Source: Geminisphaera colitermitum TAV2 (GTDB lineage Bacteria > Verrucomicrobiota > Verrucomicrobiia > Opitutales > Opitutaceae). From it: a stretch of 55,886 bases of DNA. This document shows positions 8,415-16,360 of this stretch, piece after piece. The position numbers were made by a program, and so were the translations under genes. The notes beneath the pieces were generated by a model. It saw nothing but the letters and a program-made list of their open reading frames with translations. It had not been told where the DNA came from and did no database searches. How positions within the stretch are numbered: the stretch's first letter is position 1; every line of letters starts with the position of its first letter. The stretch lies in NCBI RefSeq assembly GCF_000171235.2, contig NZ_ABEA03000203.1, positions 1 through 55,886 of the forward strand, read 5' to 3'.

Positions 8415-9278
8415 CTACAGCGCGCGCATGTAACGTTCCGGGTTTTCCAGAAAACTGCGCGTGAGGGTGACGTGCGGCAGGTCGGCGTAAGCCGTCTCGG
8501 CAAGCCGTCCGTGTTCGTCATCAAAACTCCAGATGCTCGCGCCCGGATACGCCAGCAACAGCGGCGAATGCGTGGCGATGATGAACTGCGCGTTGCCCTC
8601 TTCGACGAGCGTTTTCATGAGGCTGAGAAACGCGAGCTGGCGTTGCGGAGAGAGGGCGGCTTCCGGTTCGTCGATCAGATAGAGGCCGCCGGGCACGCAG
8701 CGGCTCTGGAAGAATTTGAGGAAACTTTCGCCGTGCGACATCGCGTGGAGATCTTCGCCATAGCGCGAGGTGAGGGCCTGTTTCTGGGCGAACATGTAGC
8801 CGCGCACGCGAGGGTCGTCTTTGAAACGCTCGGCCATTTCGTCCATCGACTCGGCGCGTTTGCGTGTTTCTCGGGCGAAGTTGAAAAAATCCTCCGCGCG
8901 CAGGAAAAATCCGTAGCGTGTGCGCGGTCGCCAGCCGAGCCGGAGCGAGTGAGAGAGGGGTTTTATGGTTTCGAGGGTTTCGTCGTGTTCGAGCGGAGTG
9001 CCTGTGGCGGGCGGCAGCTTGGCGGAAAGCGCGAGGGCTTCGAGCAGGGTGGATTTCCCCGACCCGTTTTCCCCAACGAAGAACGTCACGGGGGTTCGAA
9101 ATTCCAATACATCGAGTCCGCGCAACGCCGGCACGGTGAACGGCCACGCATCGAGATTCGTGTCGGGAGCGGGTTCAAATGCGATGCGGCTGAGGAAAAT
9201 CATGGGCGTGTAAGAATTGAGGCTGCGTTCGACGATCCTCGTGGAATCAATGGAAAGGCAAGGCTCCGCTGTAATCAA
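8415..9278 (-). CDS. AAA/ABC-type ATPase (SMC/RecF-like family)
   Basis: 287-residue P-loop ATPase. Walker A GENGSGKST lies near residues 69-77, an ABC-like signature SHGESFLKFF near 180, Walker B LYLIDEPEAAL near 200 and a switch histidine in IIATHSP. This is the arrangement of small predicted AAA_21/RecF-like ATPases found alone in many genomes; the function is unknown (DNA repair or defence are possible). An internal ATG at 9203 (MIFLSRIAF) could be the true start, since conserved sequence begins there. Confidence 0.85.
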   Translation of the reverse strand: MITAEPCLSIDSTRIVERSLNSYTPMIFLSRIAFEPAPDTNLDAWPFTVPALRGLDVLEFRTPVTFFVGENGSGKSTLLEALALSAKLPPATGTPLEHDETLETIKPLSHSLRLGWRPRTRYGFFLRAEDFFNFARETRKRAESMDEMAERFKDDPRVRGYMFAQKQALTSRYGEDLHAMSHGESFLKFFQSRCVPGGLYLIDEPEAALSPQRQLAFLSLMKTLVEEGNAQFIIATHSPLLLAYPGASIWSFDDEHGRLAETAYADLPHVTLTRSFLENPERYMRAL

Positions 9279-9392
9279 CGCAGGCGCGTAGTTGCCACCC
9301 GCAGAATCACAATCGCCCCCACGCCAGCAACTGCCAGCATTGTTGATACAGGTCTTTTTTGACGATGTGCCAGATGAGGGAGCGGGGAGTTT

Positions 9393-9788
9393 TCATGGCA
9401 TGGGTACGGTTTCAGTGGATGGCGGGTCATGGCAGCCTTGGACGTGCACAGTCGTGCGTCCCAAAGGTTCCAGTTGGACGGCCAGCAAGCGCGCGTCCGC
9501 GAGCCATGCGGTCAGTTCGGCACCGGTGAGCGGGTGCCCGGCGCGTGTCAACTGGTAGCTCCGATACACAATAGAAACGGCCAGTGGTGAATTTATGAGA
9601 ACGTCTCGCGATCTGTTTGTCTTCGGCATCACGGCTTCACGCAGGCGATCATTTACCAGAATGTAAATTGGCAGACTCCGCTCACCATCGCTAAAGTCAA
9701 AAGAACGAAGCATTCCAAAGTTCCGGCGGACGCTGGCAGGTCCCCGCTCGATGAGGGTGAATATCACGGTATCATTTTCTGTAGCCAA
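9393..9788 (-). CDS. Hypothetical protein, uncertain start
   Basis: About 131 residues from a TTG codon; the frame is open further upstream but offers no ATG. The central sequence (TVIFTLIERGPASVRRNFGMLRSF, then SLPIYILVNDRL) looks like a folded protein, but I recognise no family. Base composition is less GC-rich than its neighbours. It sits between the ATPase gene and a divergent hypothetical gene. It could be a real gene or a decayed one. Confidence 0.4.
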   Translation of the reverse strand: MATENDTVIFTLIERGPASVRRNFGMLRSFDFSDGERSLPIYILVNDRLREAVMPKTNRSRDVLINSPLAVSIVYRSYQLTRAGHPLTGAELTAWLADARLLAVQLEPLGRTTVHVQGCHDPPSTETVPMP

Positions 9789-9923
9789 TTCTTTGATACA
9801 CAGACTCAGGTTGTCGCTTGTTAAACAGGACCGAGGATCGAAACCAGGCGGCCATTACGCACGCGAAGCCCGCGCATCGAGCGGGTGTGGTTCGCCTTGG
9901 CACCGTTTCGATTCCCGCCATAA

Positions 9924-11483
9924 TTGCCGTCCATGCCTGGCTCACAACCCTCGCCCGCATCCAACCCCTTCCACCAAAACGCCGCCGGGACCGCCTCACC
10001 TTCGCCGGGCCCGGAGAGCGGTTTTCGCAAGTTTGTCCGCCGGCTCAAACCCTCGCGGCGCCAGCTCGTTGTCATGGGGTTGCTCGTGATTGCGACCTTT
10101 CTGCTTTGTCTGGATGTGCCACCTCCCGATCTGAGCGACCTGCCGCCTCCGTCCCGTCCTTACGTTGAAGAGGGCAACGTGTTCTCCGTCCTTCTGGATG
10201 CAGGGAATCTGGCCAAAAACATCCTTGAGGAGCATCGCAAGCGCGCCCGCGAAACACCAACCGGCACCGACACGGACGAGGGGGCGGGGGCGTCTGCGGG
10301 GGCTGTTGTTTCCAACGTCGTTCCCAACATTGATGACATGTTGACAGGCCACGCGCCGTGGGACGCATCACTCGCCCGTTCCCTTTCGCACGCCGCTGAA
10401 ATCGCCGGCTTCTGGCCGCGCTGGGAGGCCGCTGCCGCTGCGGCCCTTGATGCGGGCGAATCGGGCGGGATTTGCCAGGCACCGCTGGTGACCTTTGGCG
10501 AGGATACGACTCCGCCTCTCAGTGTGTTGCGCGACCTTTTCAAGCTCGCGTGCCTGCGCGCCCGTCTGACCGCCGGGGAGGGTGATGCCAGCCTGGCCGT
10601 GCGTCAGTTGACGGAGTGCCTGCGCATTTCCCGCCGTCTTACCGAGGCTGAGGGCAGTGCGTTGCCCTATCTCACCGCCACTTCTCTTACTCGAATAACG
10701 CTGCGCCACCTTCATCGCGTGGTGATCGAGCACCCTGTGCCACCGAACGTTCTCCGGAGCGCGCTCGAAGTTGTGGCGAACAGCCGTCCTTCCAAGGACA
10801 GCCTGTTGATTGCCATGACGGATGAAGTTCGTCAGTGGCACGATAGATTTTCACGCTGGGTCGATGATCCTGCGACGATTTCAGTCTCCGACTCTTCCTC
10901 CACGCGCAAGCCTCTGCCCCGGATTCTTTGGTGGCCGTTCCGTATTTTTATGAAGCCCAACGCCACGCTTGCCCTTCAGGCGCGTTACATCCGGGCCGTG
11001 GCCCCGCTCATCGACCAGGATTTGGCGACCCTGCAAGCCGCCGATCCCAAGGCCATCGCCGGACGGATTACGCACAGCGACGACTGGCGGCGCTACAATC
11101 CTTGGAATTTTGCCGGGCGTCTCATGTCCTCCCTTGTTGCGCACGAAGGCTTTTTCACGGGTCGCCTCGAACTCCAATCGCACATTTCCGCGACCGAGGC
11201 GTTGCTTGCGTTGCGCTTGCATGAGCAGGAGGCCAGCGCCGCCAACACTGCCAACGTCAATGCCAGTGCCTCCGCCGCGCTACCGGAGACGCTTGATGCG
11301 CTGGTGCCCGATTATCTTGCGACCGTGCCGCGTGATTATTTTGACGGGCAACCGATAAAATATTCCCACAACCTCCGCGTGGTCTGGAGTGTGGGCAAGG
11401 ACAACTATGATCCCGCCCTCGCCAAAGAAGACGCTGCGGAGAAAAAACGATCCCGTCATGTGTCGCTCACGTTGACCCCATGA
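9924..11483 (+). CDS. Membrane-anchored conserved hypothetical protein
   Basis: 519 residues. A Pro/Ser-rich N terminus is followed by a basic stretch and one membrane helix (about 49-65, LVVMGLLVIATFLLCL), then a large, mainly alpha-helical extracytoplasmic part (LRDLFKLACLRARLTAGEGDASLAVRQLTECL). The C-terminal segment LPETLDALVPDYLATVPRDYFDGQPIKY is the kind found at the end of many planctomycete and verrucomicrobial secreted proteins of unknown function. No enzyme motif seen. Confidence 0.7.
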   Translation: MPSMPGSQPSPASNPFHQNAAGTASPSPGPESGFRKFVRRLKPSRRQLVVMGLLVIATFLLCLDVPPPDLSDLPPPSRPYVEEGNVFSVLLDAGNLAKNILEEHRKRARETPTGTDTDEGAGASAGAVVSNVVPNIDDMLTGHAPWDASLARSLSHAAEIAGFWPRWEAAAAAALDAGESGGICQAPLVTFGEDTTPPLSVLRDLFKLACLRARLTAGEGDASLAVRQLTECLRISRRLTEAEGSALPYLTATSLTRITLRHLHRVVIEHPVPPNVLRSALEVVANSRPSKDSLLIAMTDEVRQWHDRFSRWVDDPATISVSDSSSTRKPLPRILWWPFRIFMKPNATLALQARYIRAVAPLIDQDLATLQAADPKAIAGRITHSDDWRRYNPWNFAGRLMSSLVAHEGFFTGRLELQSHISATEALLALRLHEQEASAANTANVNASASAALPETLDALVPDYLATVPRDYFDGQPIKYSHNLRVVWSVGKDNYDPALAKEDAAEKKRSRHVSLTLTP

Positions 11484-11541
11484 CATCCCGAGCCACCGCG
11501 TCCCCCTCGTTCATCGGAGCCGGTTTCCAGCGTGAACTGAT

Positions 11542-11562
11542 CTGTTGTTTTTAAAACAACAG
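11542..11562. promoter_or_regulatory. Perfect 21-bp palindrome, probable operator of the downstream regulator
   Basis: Arms CTGTTGTTTT and AAAACAACAG around a single central T, lying 58 bp ahead of the regulator start codon at 11621. The symmetry and position are those of a GntR-family dimer site used for autoregulation. A related site is at 12783-12803. Confidence 0.75.
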
Positions 11563-11620
11563 TGTCAGCCTCTTTCACTCAATGTGTTCGCGCTTCAGTT
11601 CTCATTCGCAACTTTTCCTC

Positions 11621-12793
11621 ATGACACTCATCCCCCAACACTCACTCAGCAGCCAGATCGCCGACCGTCTCAAAACCCTCATCGTCCAAAACACCTGGTC
11701 CGAGTGGCTGCCCGGTGAACGCTCCCTCAGCCAGACACTGCAAGTCAGCCATACCACCCTTCGCATCGCGCTCAACCAACTCAAACACGAGGGCGTCATC
11801 GAAGCCCGCCACGGCATCGGCAACCGCATCGTCGCCCCGCCAGCTCACGTCGCCGTCGCCGCCGCTCCCGGCACCGGTGTAGTTGACGCCGCCGCCATCG
11901 GTTCCCTGGCCGCCGCGTCCAGAGCACGCCCCCTGCTCAGCGTCGGCCTCATCATGCCCAACGTCGTCAGCACGCTCCGGCCTTTTTCCCTCTGGATCGA
12001 CACCTTCCGGGATGTCCTCTTCGAGTCCGGCTGGAGGCTGAAACTCTACGAAGGTGCACACTACTATCGTGCCAACCCCGCATCCACGCTCGAAAAACTC
12101 GTGCGCCAGAACACCCACACCTGCTGGGTGCTCGTGCTCTCCTCCGCCGCCATGCAACGCTGGTTTGAGACGCGCGGCATCCCCTGCGTCCTCGCCGGCA
12201 CCTGTCACGAAGGCATCGACCTGCCCTCCGTCGATTTTGATCACCGCGCCATCAGCCGGCACGCCGCCGGAGTCCTCCTCCGCGCCGGTCACCGCCATCT
12301 CGTCCTCCTCAATCCCCAGTCGCGCCTCGCCGGCGATCAGCAGACCGAAATGGGATTCTTCGAAGGCATCCGCCAGTCGCCTCATGCCGAGACCGCTACC
12401 GCCAGCGTCGTCTATCACGACATCGACGCCGCCAGCATGGAAAAATGCCTCGTCCGAATTTTCCACGCCCAGCCCCCGCACCGTCCCACCGCACTCATCA
12501 TCACCAACCCCTACGCCTACCTCGCCACCTTCACGTTTCTCACCGAACGCGGCCTTCGCGTCCCCGACGACGTCTCGCTCATTTCCCGTGAGGACGACCC
12601 CTTTTTTGCCTACCTCAAACCCGCCCCCTCCCGCTACCTCAACCAACCCGAAGTGTTCGCCCGCAAACTTGCCACGCAAGTCCTCGACATCCCCACCCGC
12701 CGTCGCGTCGGAAAACGTCACCTGTATTTGATTCCCAAATACTATGCAGGCCGTTCCGTCGCCGCGCCTCCCCAAACCCGCACTGTTTCATAA
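11621..12793 (+). CDS. GntR-type HTH regulator with LacI-type sugar-binding domain
   Basis: About 390 residues. The N-terminal winged helix (residues 1-70: QIADRLKTLIVQNTWSEWLPGERSLSQTLQVSHTTLRIALNQLKHEGVI) is the GntR/FadR signature. Residues 100-390 resemble the periplasmic-binding-protein fold of LacI/GalR regulators (SVGLIMPNVV at the start, GLRVPDDVSLISREDDPFFAYLKP near the end), as in AraR-like regulators that respond to a sugar. It probably controls the following genes through the palindromes at 11542 and 12783. ATG 11621 gives the natural N terminus; an ATG at 11582 adds 13 residues. Confidence 0.9.
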   Translation: MTLIPQHSLSSQIADRLKTLIVQNTWSEWLPGERSLSQTLQVSHTTLRIALNQLKHEGVIEARHGIGNRIVAPPAHVAVAAAPGTGVVDAAAIGSLAAASRARPLLSVGLIMPNVVSTLRPFSLWIDTFRDVLFESGWRLKLYEGAHYYRANPASTLEKLVRQNTHTCWVLVLSSAAMQRWFETRGIPCVLAGTCHEGIDLPSVDFDHRAISRHAAGVLLRAGHRHLVLLNPQSRLAGDQQTEMGFFEGIRQSPHAETATASVVYHDIDAASMEKCLVRIFHAQPPHRPTALIITNPYAYLATFTFLTERGLRVPDDVSLISREDDPFFAYLKPAPSRYLNQPEVFARKLATQVLDIPTRRRVGKRHLYLIPKYYAGRSVAAPPQTRTVS

Positions 12794-12803
12794 AAAACAA
12801 CAC
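12783..12803. promoter_or_regulatory. Imperfect copy of the 11542 operator, ahead of the pseudopilin gene
   Basis: Aligns with the 21-bp palindrome at 11542 at about 15 of 21 positions: CTGTT on the left and AAAACAACA on the right. It overlaps the stop codon of the regulator and lies about 100 bp upstream of the pseudopilin start, so it could control the downstream operon. Confidence 0.5.
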
Positions 12804-12901
12804 CGCATTCCATTTGCCCGGGCCATCTCCGCGCGCCCTTTTGTGATTCCATTGACCGCCCTATCCCGATCCCAACACCACTCTCACCCAACGCCTCCGA
12901 C

Positions 12902-13615
12902 ATGAATATCAGACGCATCCTCCCAATCAGGCACGCTGCATTCACTCTTGTCGAACTACTCACCGTCATCGCGATCATCGGCATCCTCGCAGCCATCATC
13001 ATCCCGACCGTTGGTGCCGTCCGCGAGAGCGCCCGCGCCGCCCGTTGCACCTCCAACCTTCGCCAGCTTCAACTCGCCAACATTGCCCACGCCAACAACG
13101 ACCGCAACGGCACCTACGTCCCCTGCTCCATCATCCCGGAGGACGGCACCAGCAGCGACCGCATTGTCTGGTATTCGACCACTGACTACACGCGCCAGCT
13201 CGGCATCACCCGTGACTTCGACGCCAACCGCTCCAATACCGCGGTGAAGCAAGGCTGGCCCCGCGCCCTCCTGTGTCCCAATGCCACCATCGACGGCGGA
13301 TGGATTGCCCGCTCCTACGCCTACAACATCAGCAGCCTGTCAGGGAGCACCATGTCATCGGGTTCCAAGGTCATAGTGACGATGTCCGAAATCCCTCGTC
13401 CCTCCCGCGTCATCGCCTTTGTCGATGCGCTTGGCTGGTCCATCAAATTCGAAAGTGGTCTGGGCGAATACACAGGGGAAATTGACAATACTTCCAACAC
13501 AGTCGCCTTCCGACACCGCAACACCGCCAACGCCGCTTTTTTCGACGGTCACGTTGAGCGCCTCGACAAGACCCGCCTCACCACCGAAAGCACACTCTGG
13601 AAATTGAAAGAATAA
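12902..13615 (+). CDS. Prepilin-type N-terminal protein with H-X9-DG C-terminal motif
   Basis: 237 residues. Type IV prepilin signal: basic leader, then [23 protein letters not shown], with Ala rather than Gly before the cleaved Phe. The C-terminal part carries [19 protein letters not shown], the H-X9-DG motif of the large planctomycete/verrucomicrobial pseudopilin families. Expected to be processed by prepilin peptidase and held in the inner membrane. It follows a sugar regulator and precedes a PEP-CTERM protein and a sugar symporter, so it may help assemble a surface or uptake structure for that polysaccharide (inference). A second such gene is at 25876-26529. Confidence 0.9.
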   Translation: MNIRRILPIRHAAFTLVELLTVIAIIGILAAIIIPTVGAVRESARAARCTSNLRQLQLANIAHANNDRNGTYVPCSIIPEDGTSSDRIVWYSTTDYTRQLGITRDFDANRSNTAVKQGWPRALLCPNATIDGGWIARSYAYNISSLSGSTMSSGSKVIVTMSEIPRPSRVIAFVDALGWSIKFESGLGEYTGEIDNTSNTVAFRHRNTANAAFFDGHVERLDKTRLTTESTLWKLKE

Positions 13616-13657
13616 CATCCCCAACGCGTCCACACATTCACGCGTCTCGCCCTCCCT

Positions 13658-13673
13658 CCCCCCCCCCCCCCCC
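13658..13673. repeat. C16 homopolymer between pseudopilin and PEP-CTERM genes
   Basis: Preceded by CCTCCCT, so the other strand reads G16 then AGGGAGG. It lies 43 bp after the pseudopilin stop and about 70 bp before the next start codon. Confidence 0.95.
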
Positions 13674-13745
13674 TCGCTCACAGCGGAATCGTCACCGCTT
13701 GATCCTGACAACCTGTATCCATTTTTCACCCACAACAAAAACGCC

Positions 13746-14711
13746 ATGAAAACACACAAGCACATCGTCACCACTGCGACTCTCGCCATTGTCACGGGAT
13801 TCGCTGCTCTCGCCACCACGCCAGCCAACGCCGCCGCCACCACCGTATTCAGCTTTGGACCTGCAACCGATTACGTGACCGCCGACCAGCCACTGGCGCA
13901 CAATCCCAACACCACTGCCACCGGTTCCGGCACTGCGGGCAATCCCTACACCTACACGGTTGCCTTTAACAACACCTCCGCCCTCAGCCCGGCGTCGGCC
14001 ACGGATTACGCCGGCCCTGTATTTTATGGCGGATACACCTTCACCAGTTCCAGCATTGCCAACAAAGCGCCCACCACCCGCCTCATCAACAACTGGGCGA
14101 ACATGGGCGGCAACGACACCATTCGCATTTATGCCGACGCAGGCACGAGCAACGACTGGAACAACAGCACATTGAGTTTCGCGTCTGTTTACATTTTCAA
14201 ACAGGCTAATTTCACCGCAGGCAATACCACCGGTGACATGGCCCTCGAAGGCCTCAGCCTGACCTACCGCGCCTATGGAGCCGAAGACGGCGTCACAAGC
14301 GCCTTTGCCCCCACCGGTCGCTGGCTCGTGCAAGTCGGCGACACTTACTACCTCTCCAAAACCACCATCACAACCAGCACGAAGGCGGCCGCCACCGTCT
14401 CATTGAGCGGCGCGGAACTCTCCGGCACCCAATGGGCCGTTTACGCGCCTGGCACCTCGCTCAACTTTAACCAGACGGCGGCCAGTTTCACCACGCTCGA
14501 ACTTAACAAAGTGACGGCGGTCGGCATCTACTTCGAGCAAGACAACTACACCGGCACCACTGACAGAAATGCAGCCCTCCTTGCCATTTCCGCCTTCTCC
14601 GCCACCGGCACCACAAACACGATCCCCGAACCCACCACGTACGCCATGTGGATTGCGAGCGCACTGGCTCTTGCCGCCCTCGCGCTTCGCCGCCGCTCAA
14701 AATCATCCTAA
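13746..14711 (+). CDS. PEP-CTERM surface protein
   Basis: 321 residues. The signal peptide (residues 1-27, ending ANAA) is followed by a Thr/Ala/Asn-rich beta domain without a recognised fold. A classic PEP-CTERM tail closes the protein: IPEPTTYAMW, a hydrophobic helix (IASALALAALAL), then RRRSKSS. Such tails are recognised by exosortase for cleavage and surface or matrix display, usually in exopolysaccharide producers. The pairing with an adjacent pseudopilin gene recurs at 23913-26529. The ligand or substrate is unknown. Confidence 0.88.
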   Translation: MKTHKHIVTTATLAIVTGFAALATTPANAAATTVFSFGPATDYVTADQPLAHNPNTTATGSGTAGNPYTYTVAFNNTSALSPASATDYAGPVFYGGYTFTSSSIANKAPTTRLINNWANMGGNDTIRIYADAGTSNDWNNSTLSFASVYIFKQANFTAGNTTGDMALEGLSLTYRAYGAEDGVTSAFAPTGRWLVQVGDTYYLSKTTITTSTKAAATVSLSGAELSGTQWAVYAPGTSLNFNQTAASFTTLELNKVTAVGIYFEQDNYTGTTDRNAALLAISAFSATGTTNTIPEPTTYAMWIASALALAALALRRRSKSS

Positions 14712-14780
14712 ATCGAATTATGACTCCCTAAATCGTTTCCCACCGATTTAAGCCGCAAATCCCTCCTGCCTGCCCTCCCT

Positions 14781-14794
14781 CCCCCCCCCCCCCC
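14781..14794. repeat. C14 homopolymer in the translation-initiation region of the symporter gene
   Basis: Preceded by CCCTCCCT and ending two bases before the ATG at 14797, so it occupies the place where a Shine-Dalgarno site should be. Confidence 0.95.
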
Positions 14795-14796
14795 GG

Positions 14797-16224
14797 ATGC
14801 CCGCCACCGCTCACCACACGACCGCCACCGAAGACCGCGTGCCATTGCGCGAAAAACTCGGACTCGGCATCGGCAACGCGGCGGCGGGCTGCCCGGCAAC
14901 ACTGCACACGCTGATCAGCCCGATCTTCAACATGACGCTCGGAATGAACCCCGCGCTCATCAGCATCGTGCTCTTTATCCAACGCCTCTGGGATGCCTTC
15001 ACCGATCCCCTGATCGGACAATTCTCCGACAACTTCCGTTCCCCTCGCGGACGACGCCTGCCACTGATGGCGATCTCCGCCCTTCCCATGACGGTGCTCT
15101 TCTTCGCGCTCTGGTGGTTCCCGCGTGGGGCAAGCGAAACGTGGCTCTTCTTTCACCTTCTCATCGTCTCACTCGCCTTCTACTCCGCGCAGACATTTTA
15201 TTCGATGTCGCTGATGGGCCTGCGCATCGAGGCCACCGACGACTATCACGAACGCACCCGCGTCGCCATGATCGCCATGATCTTCGGCTTCGTCTTTCAG
15301 ATATCGAGCCAGTGGCTGTTTCCCCTCACGCGCATGGAAATCTTTGGCGACCCCGTCACCGGCCTGCGCACCGTCATGATAATCGTCGCCGCGATCTACC
15401 TCCTCATGGCCCTGCTCCCCGTCTGGCTCTGCCGCGAACGCAATTACGAACGCATCGCGGCCCGCCAGCCCCGGCTGAAACTCCGTGAAAGCTTCCGACA
15501 CGTCTGGCACAATCCGCCACTCAAGCGCGTCGTCGCCTCCCGCCTCATCGAAAGTTTTGGATACAACATCGTCGGCATGTTCGCCGTTTACATGAACAAC
15601 TACTACGTCTTCGGCGGCGACCTCCAACGCGCCGCCTGGGCCTACGGATTCATGGGCTCGGCCTTCATGATCTCAGCCGTCGCCTGCTCCGCCTTCGTTT
15701 ACCCGGCCCTCTCAAAACGTATCGGGAAAAAAAATACGTTTCAAATCGCCGTCTTCATCCTCATGGCCGGCTGCCTCGCCAAACTCGTTGTTTACCAACC
15801 CGGACTCCCCTGGCTGCAACTCATCGTGCTCATTTCCAACGGTGCCGCCATCTCCGGCATCGCCCTCATGGGCGCCTCGATGCTGGGCGACATCGCCGAT
15901 TACGAGGAATGGCGCACCGGCCAGCGCAACGAAGCCTTCCTCGCCTCCATGCTCTCTTGGTGCGACAAAGCCGGCAGTTCGCTCGGCGCTCTCATCTGCG
16001 GCTTCATTCTCGTCTGGATCGGCTTTGACGCCCAGACCGGAGCACAGGGCGCGCGCACGCTCGGCCTGATGAAGTTCTTCTATTTTCTGATGCCCTTTAT
16101 CGGAGCCCTCGCCGCCTTCTTCATCATGCGCAATTACGAACTCGACGAAGACAAGGTTTACGAAATCAAAGCCGAACTCACCCGACGCCGCGCCAATGCA
16201 GAACCTTCCCAACCAAATCCCTAA
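14797..16224 (+). CDS. GPH-family sugar:cation symporter (MFS)
   Basis: 475 residues with about twelve membrane segments. Features of the glycoside-pentoside-hexuronide family: RLWDAFTDPLIGQFSD in the first loop, followed by SPRGRRLPLM, and DIADYEEWRTGQRNEA in the second half. Members import xylosides, melibiose, glucuronides and similar sugars with Na+ or H+. It is expected in the inner membrane, feeding products of the neighbouring hydrolase-like genes. The start is fixed by conserved sequence a short way in; the poly-C run directly upstream leaves no recognisable ribosome site. Confidence 0.92.
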   Translation: MPATAHHTTATEDRVPLREKLGLGIGNAAAGCPATLHTLISPIFNMTLGMNPALISIVLFIQRLWDAFTDPLIGQFSDNFRSPRGRRLPLMAISALPMTVLFFALWWFPRGASETWLFFHLLIVSLAFYSAQTFYSMSLMGLRIEATDDYHERTRVAMIAMIFGFVFQISSQWLFPLTRMEIFGDPVTGLRTVMIIVAAIYLLMALLPVWLCRERNYERIAARQPRLKLRESFRHVWHNPPLKRVVASRLIESFGYNIVGMFAVYMNNYYVFGGDLQRAAWAYGFMGSAFMISAVACSAFVYPALSKRIGKKNTFQIAVFILMAGCLAKLVVYQPGLPWLQLIVLISNGAAISGIALMGASMLGDIADYEEWRTGQRNEAFLASMLSWCDKAGSSLGALICGFILVWIGFDAQTGAQGARTLGLMKFFYFLMPFIGALAAFFIMRNYELDEDKVYEIKAELTRRRANAEPSQPNP

Positions 16225-16237
16225 GAAGGATTTATTT

Positions 16238-16332
16238 AACAGAAGACAACAAAGAGAACCAAGGACAAACCAACGAAGAGTTTTTTTTAACATCCTTCGT
16301 TTTAGGTCTTCGTTACCTTCGTTTTCTTCTGT
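16238..16332. repeat. Extragenic inverted repeat upstream of the hydrolase-like gene
   Basis: Left arm AACAGAAGACAACAAAG, right arm ending CTTCGTTTTCTTCTGTT, about 95 bp across. The right arm resembles the sequence just before the ACT gene (7045-7070). Confidence 0.7.
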
Positions 16333-16360
16333 TCAAAAATGTTTTTCCAGAACCATCCCA

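Noticed and set aside
9838-9860. A tRNA-like GGTTTCGATCC stretch on the minus strand
   Set aside because: The T stem does not pair and no acceptor or anticodon arm can be built.
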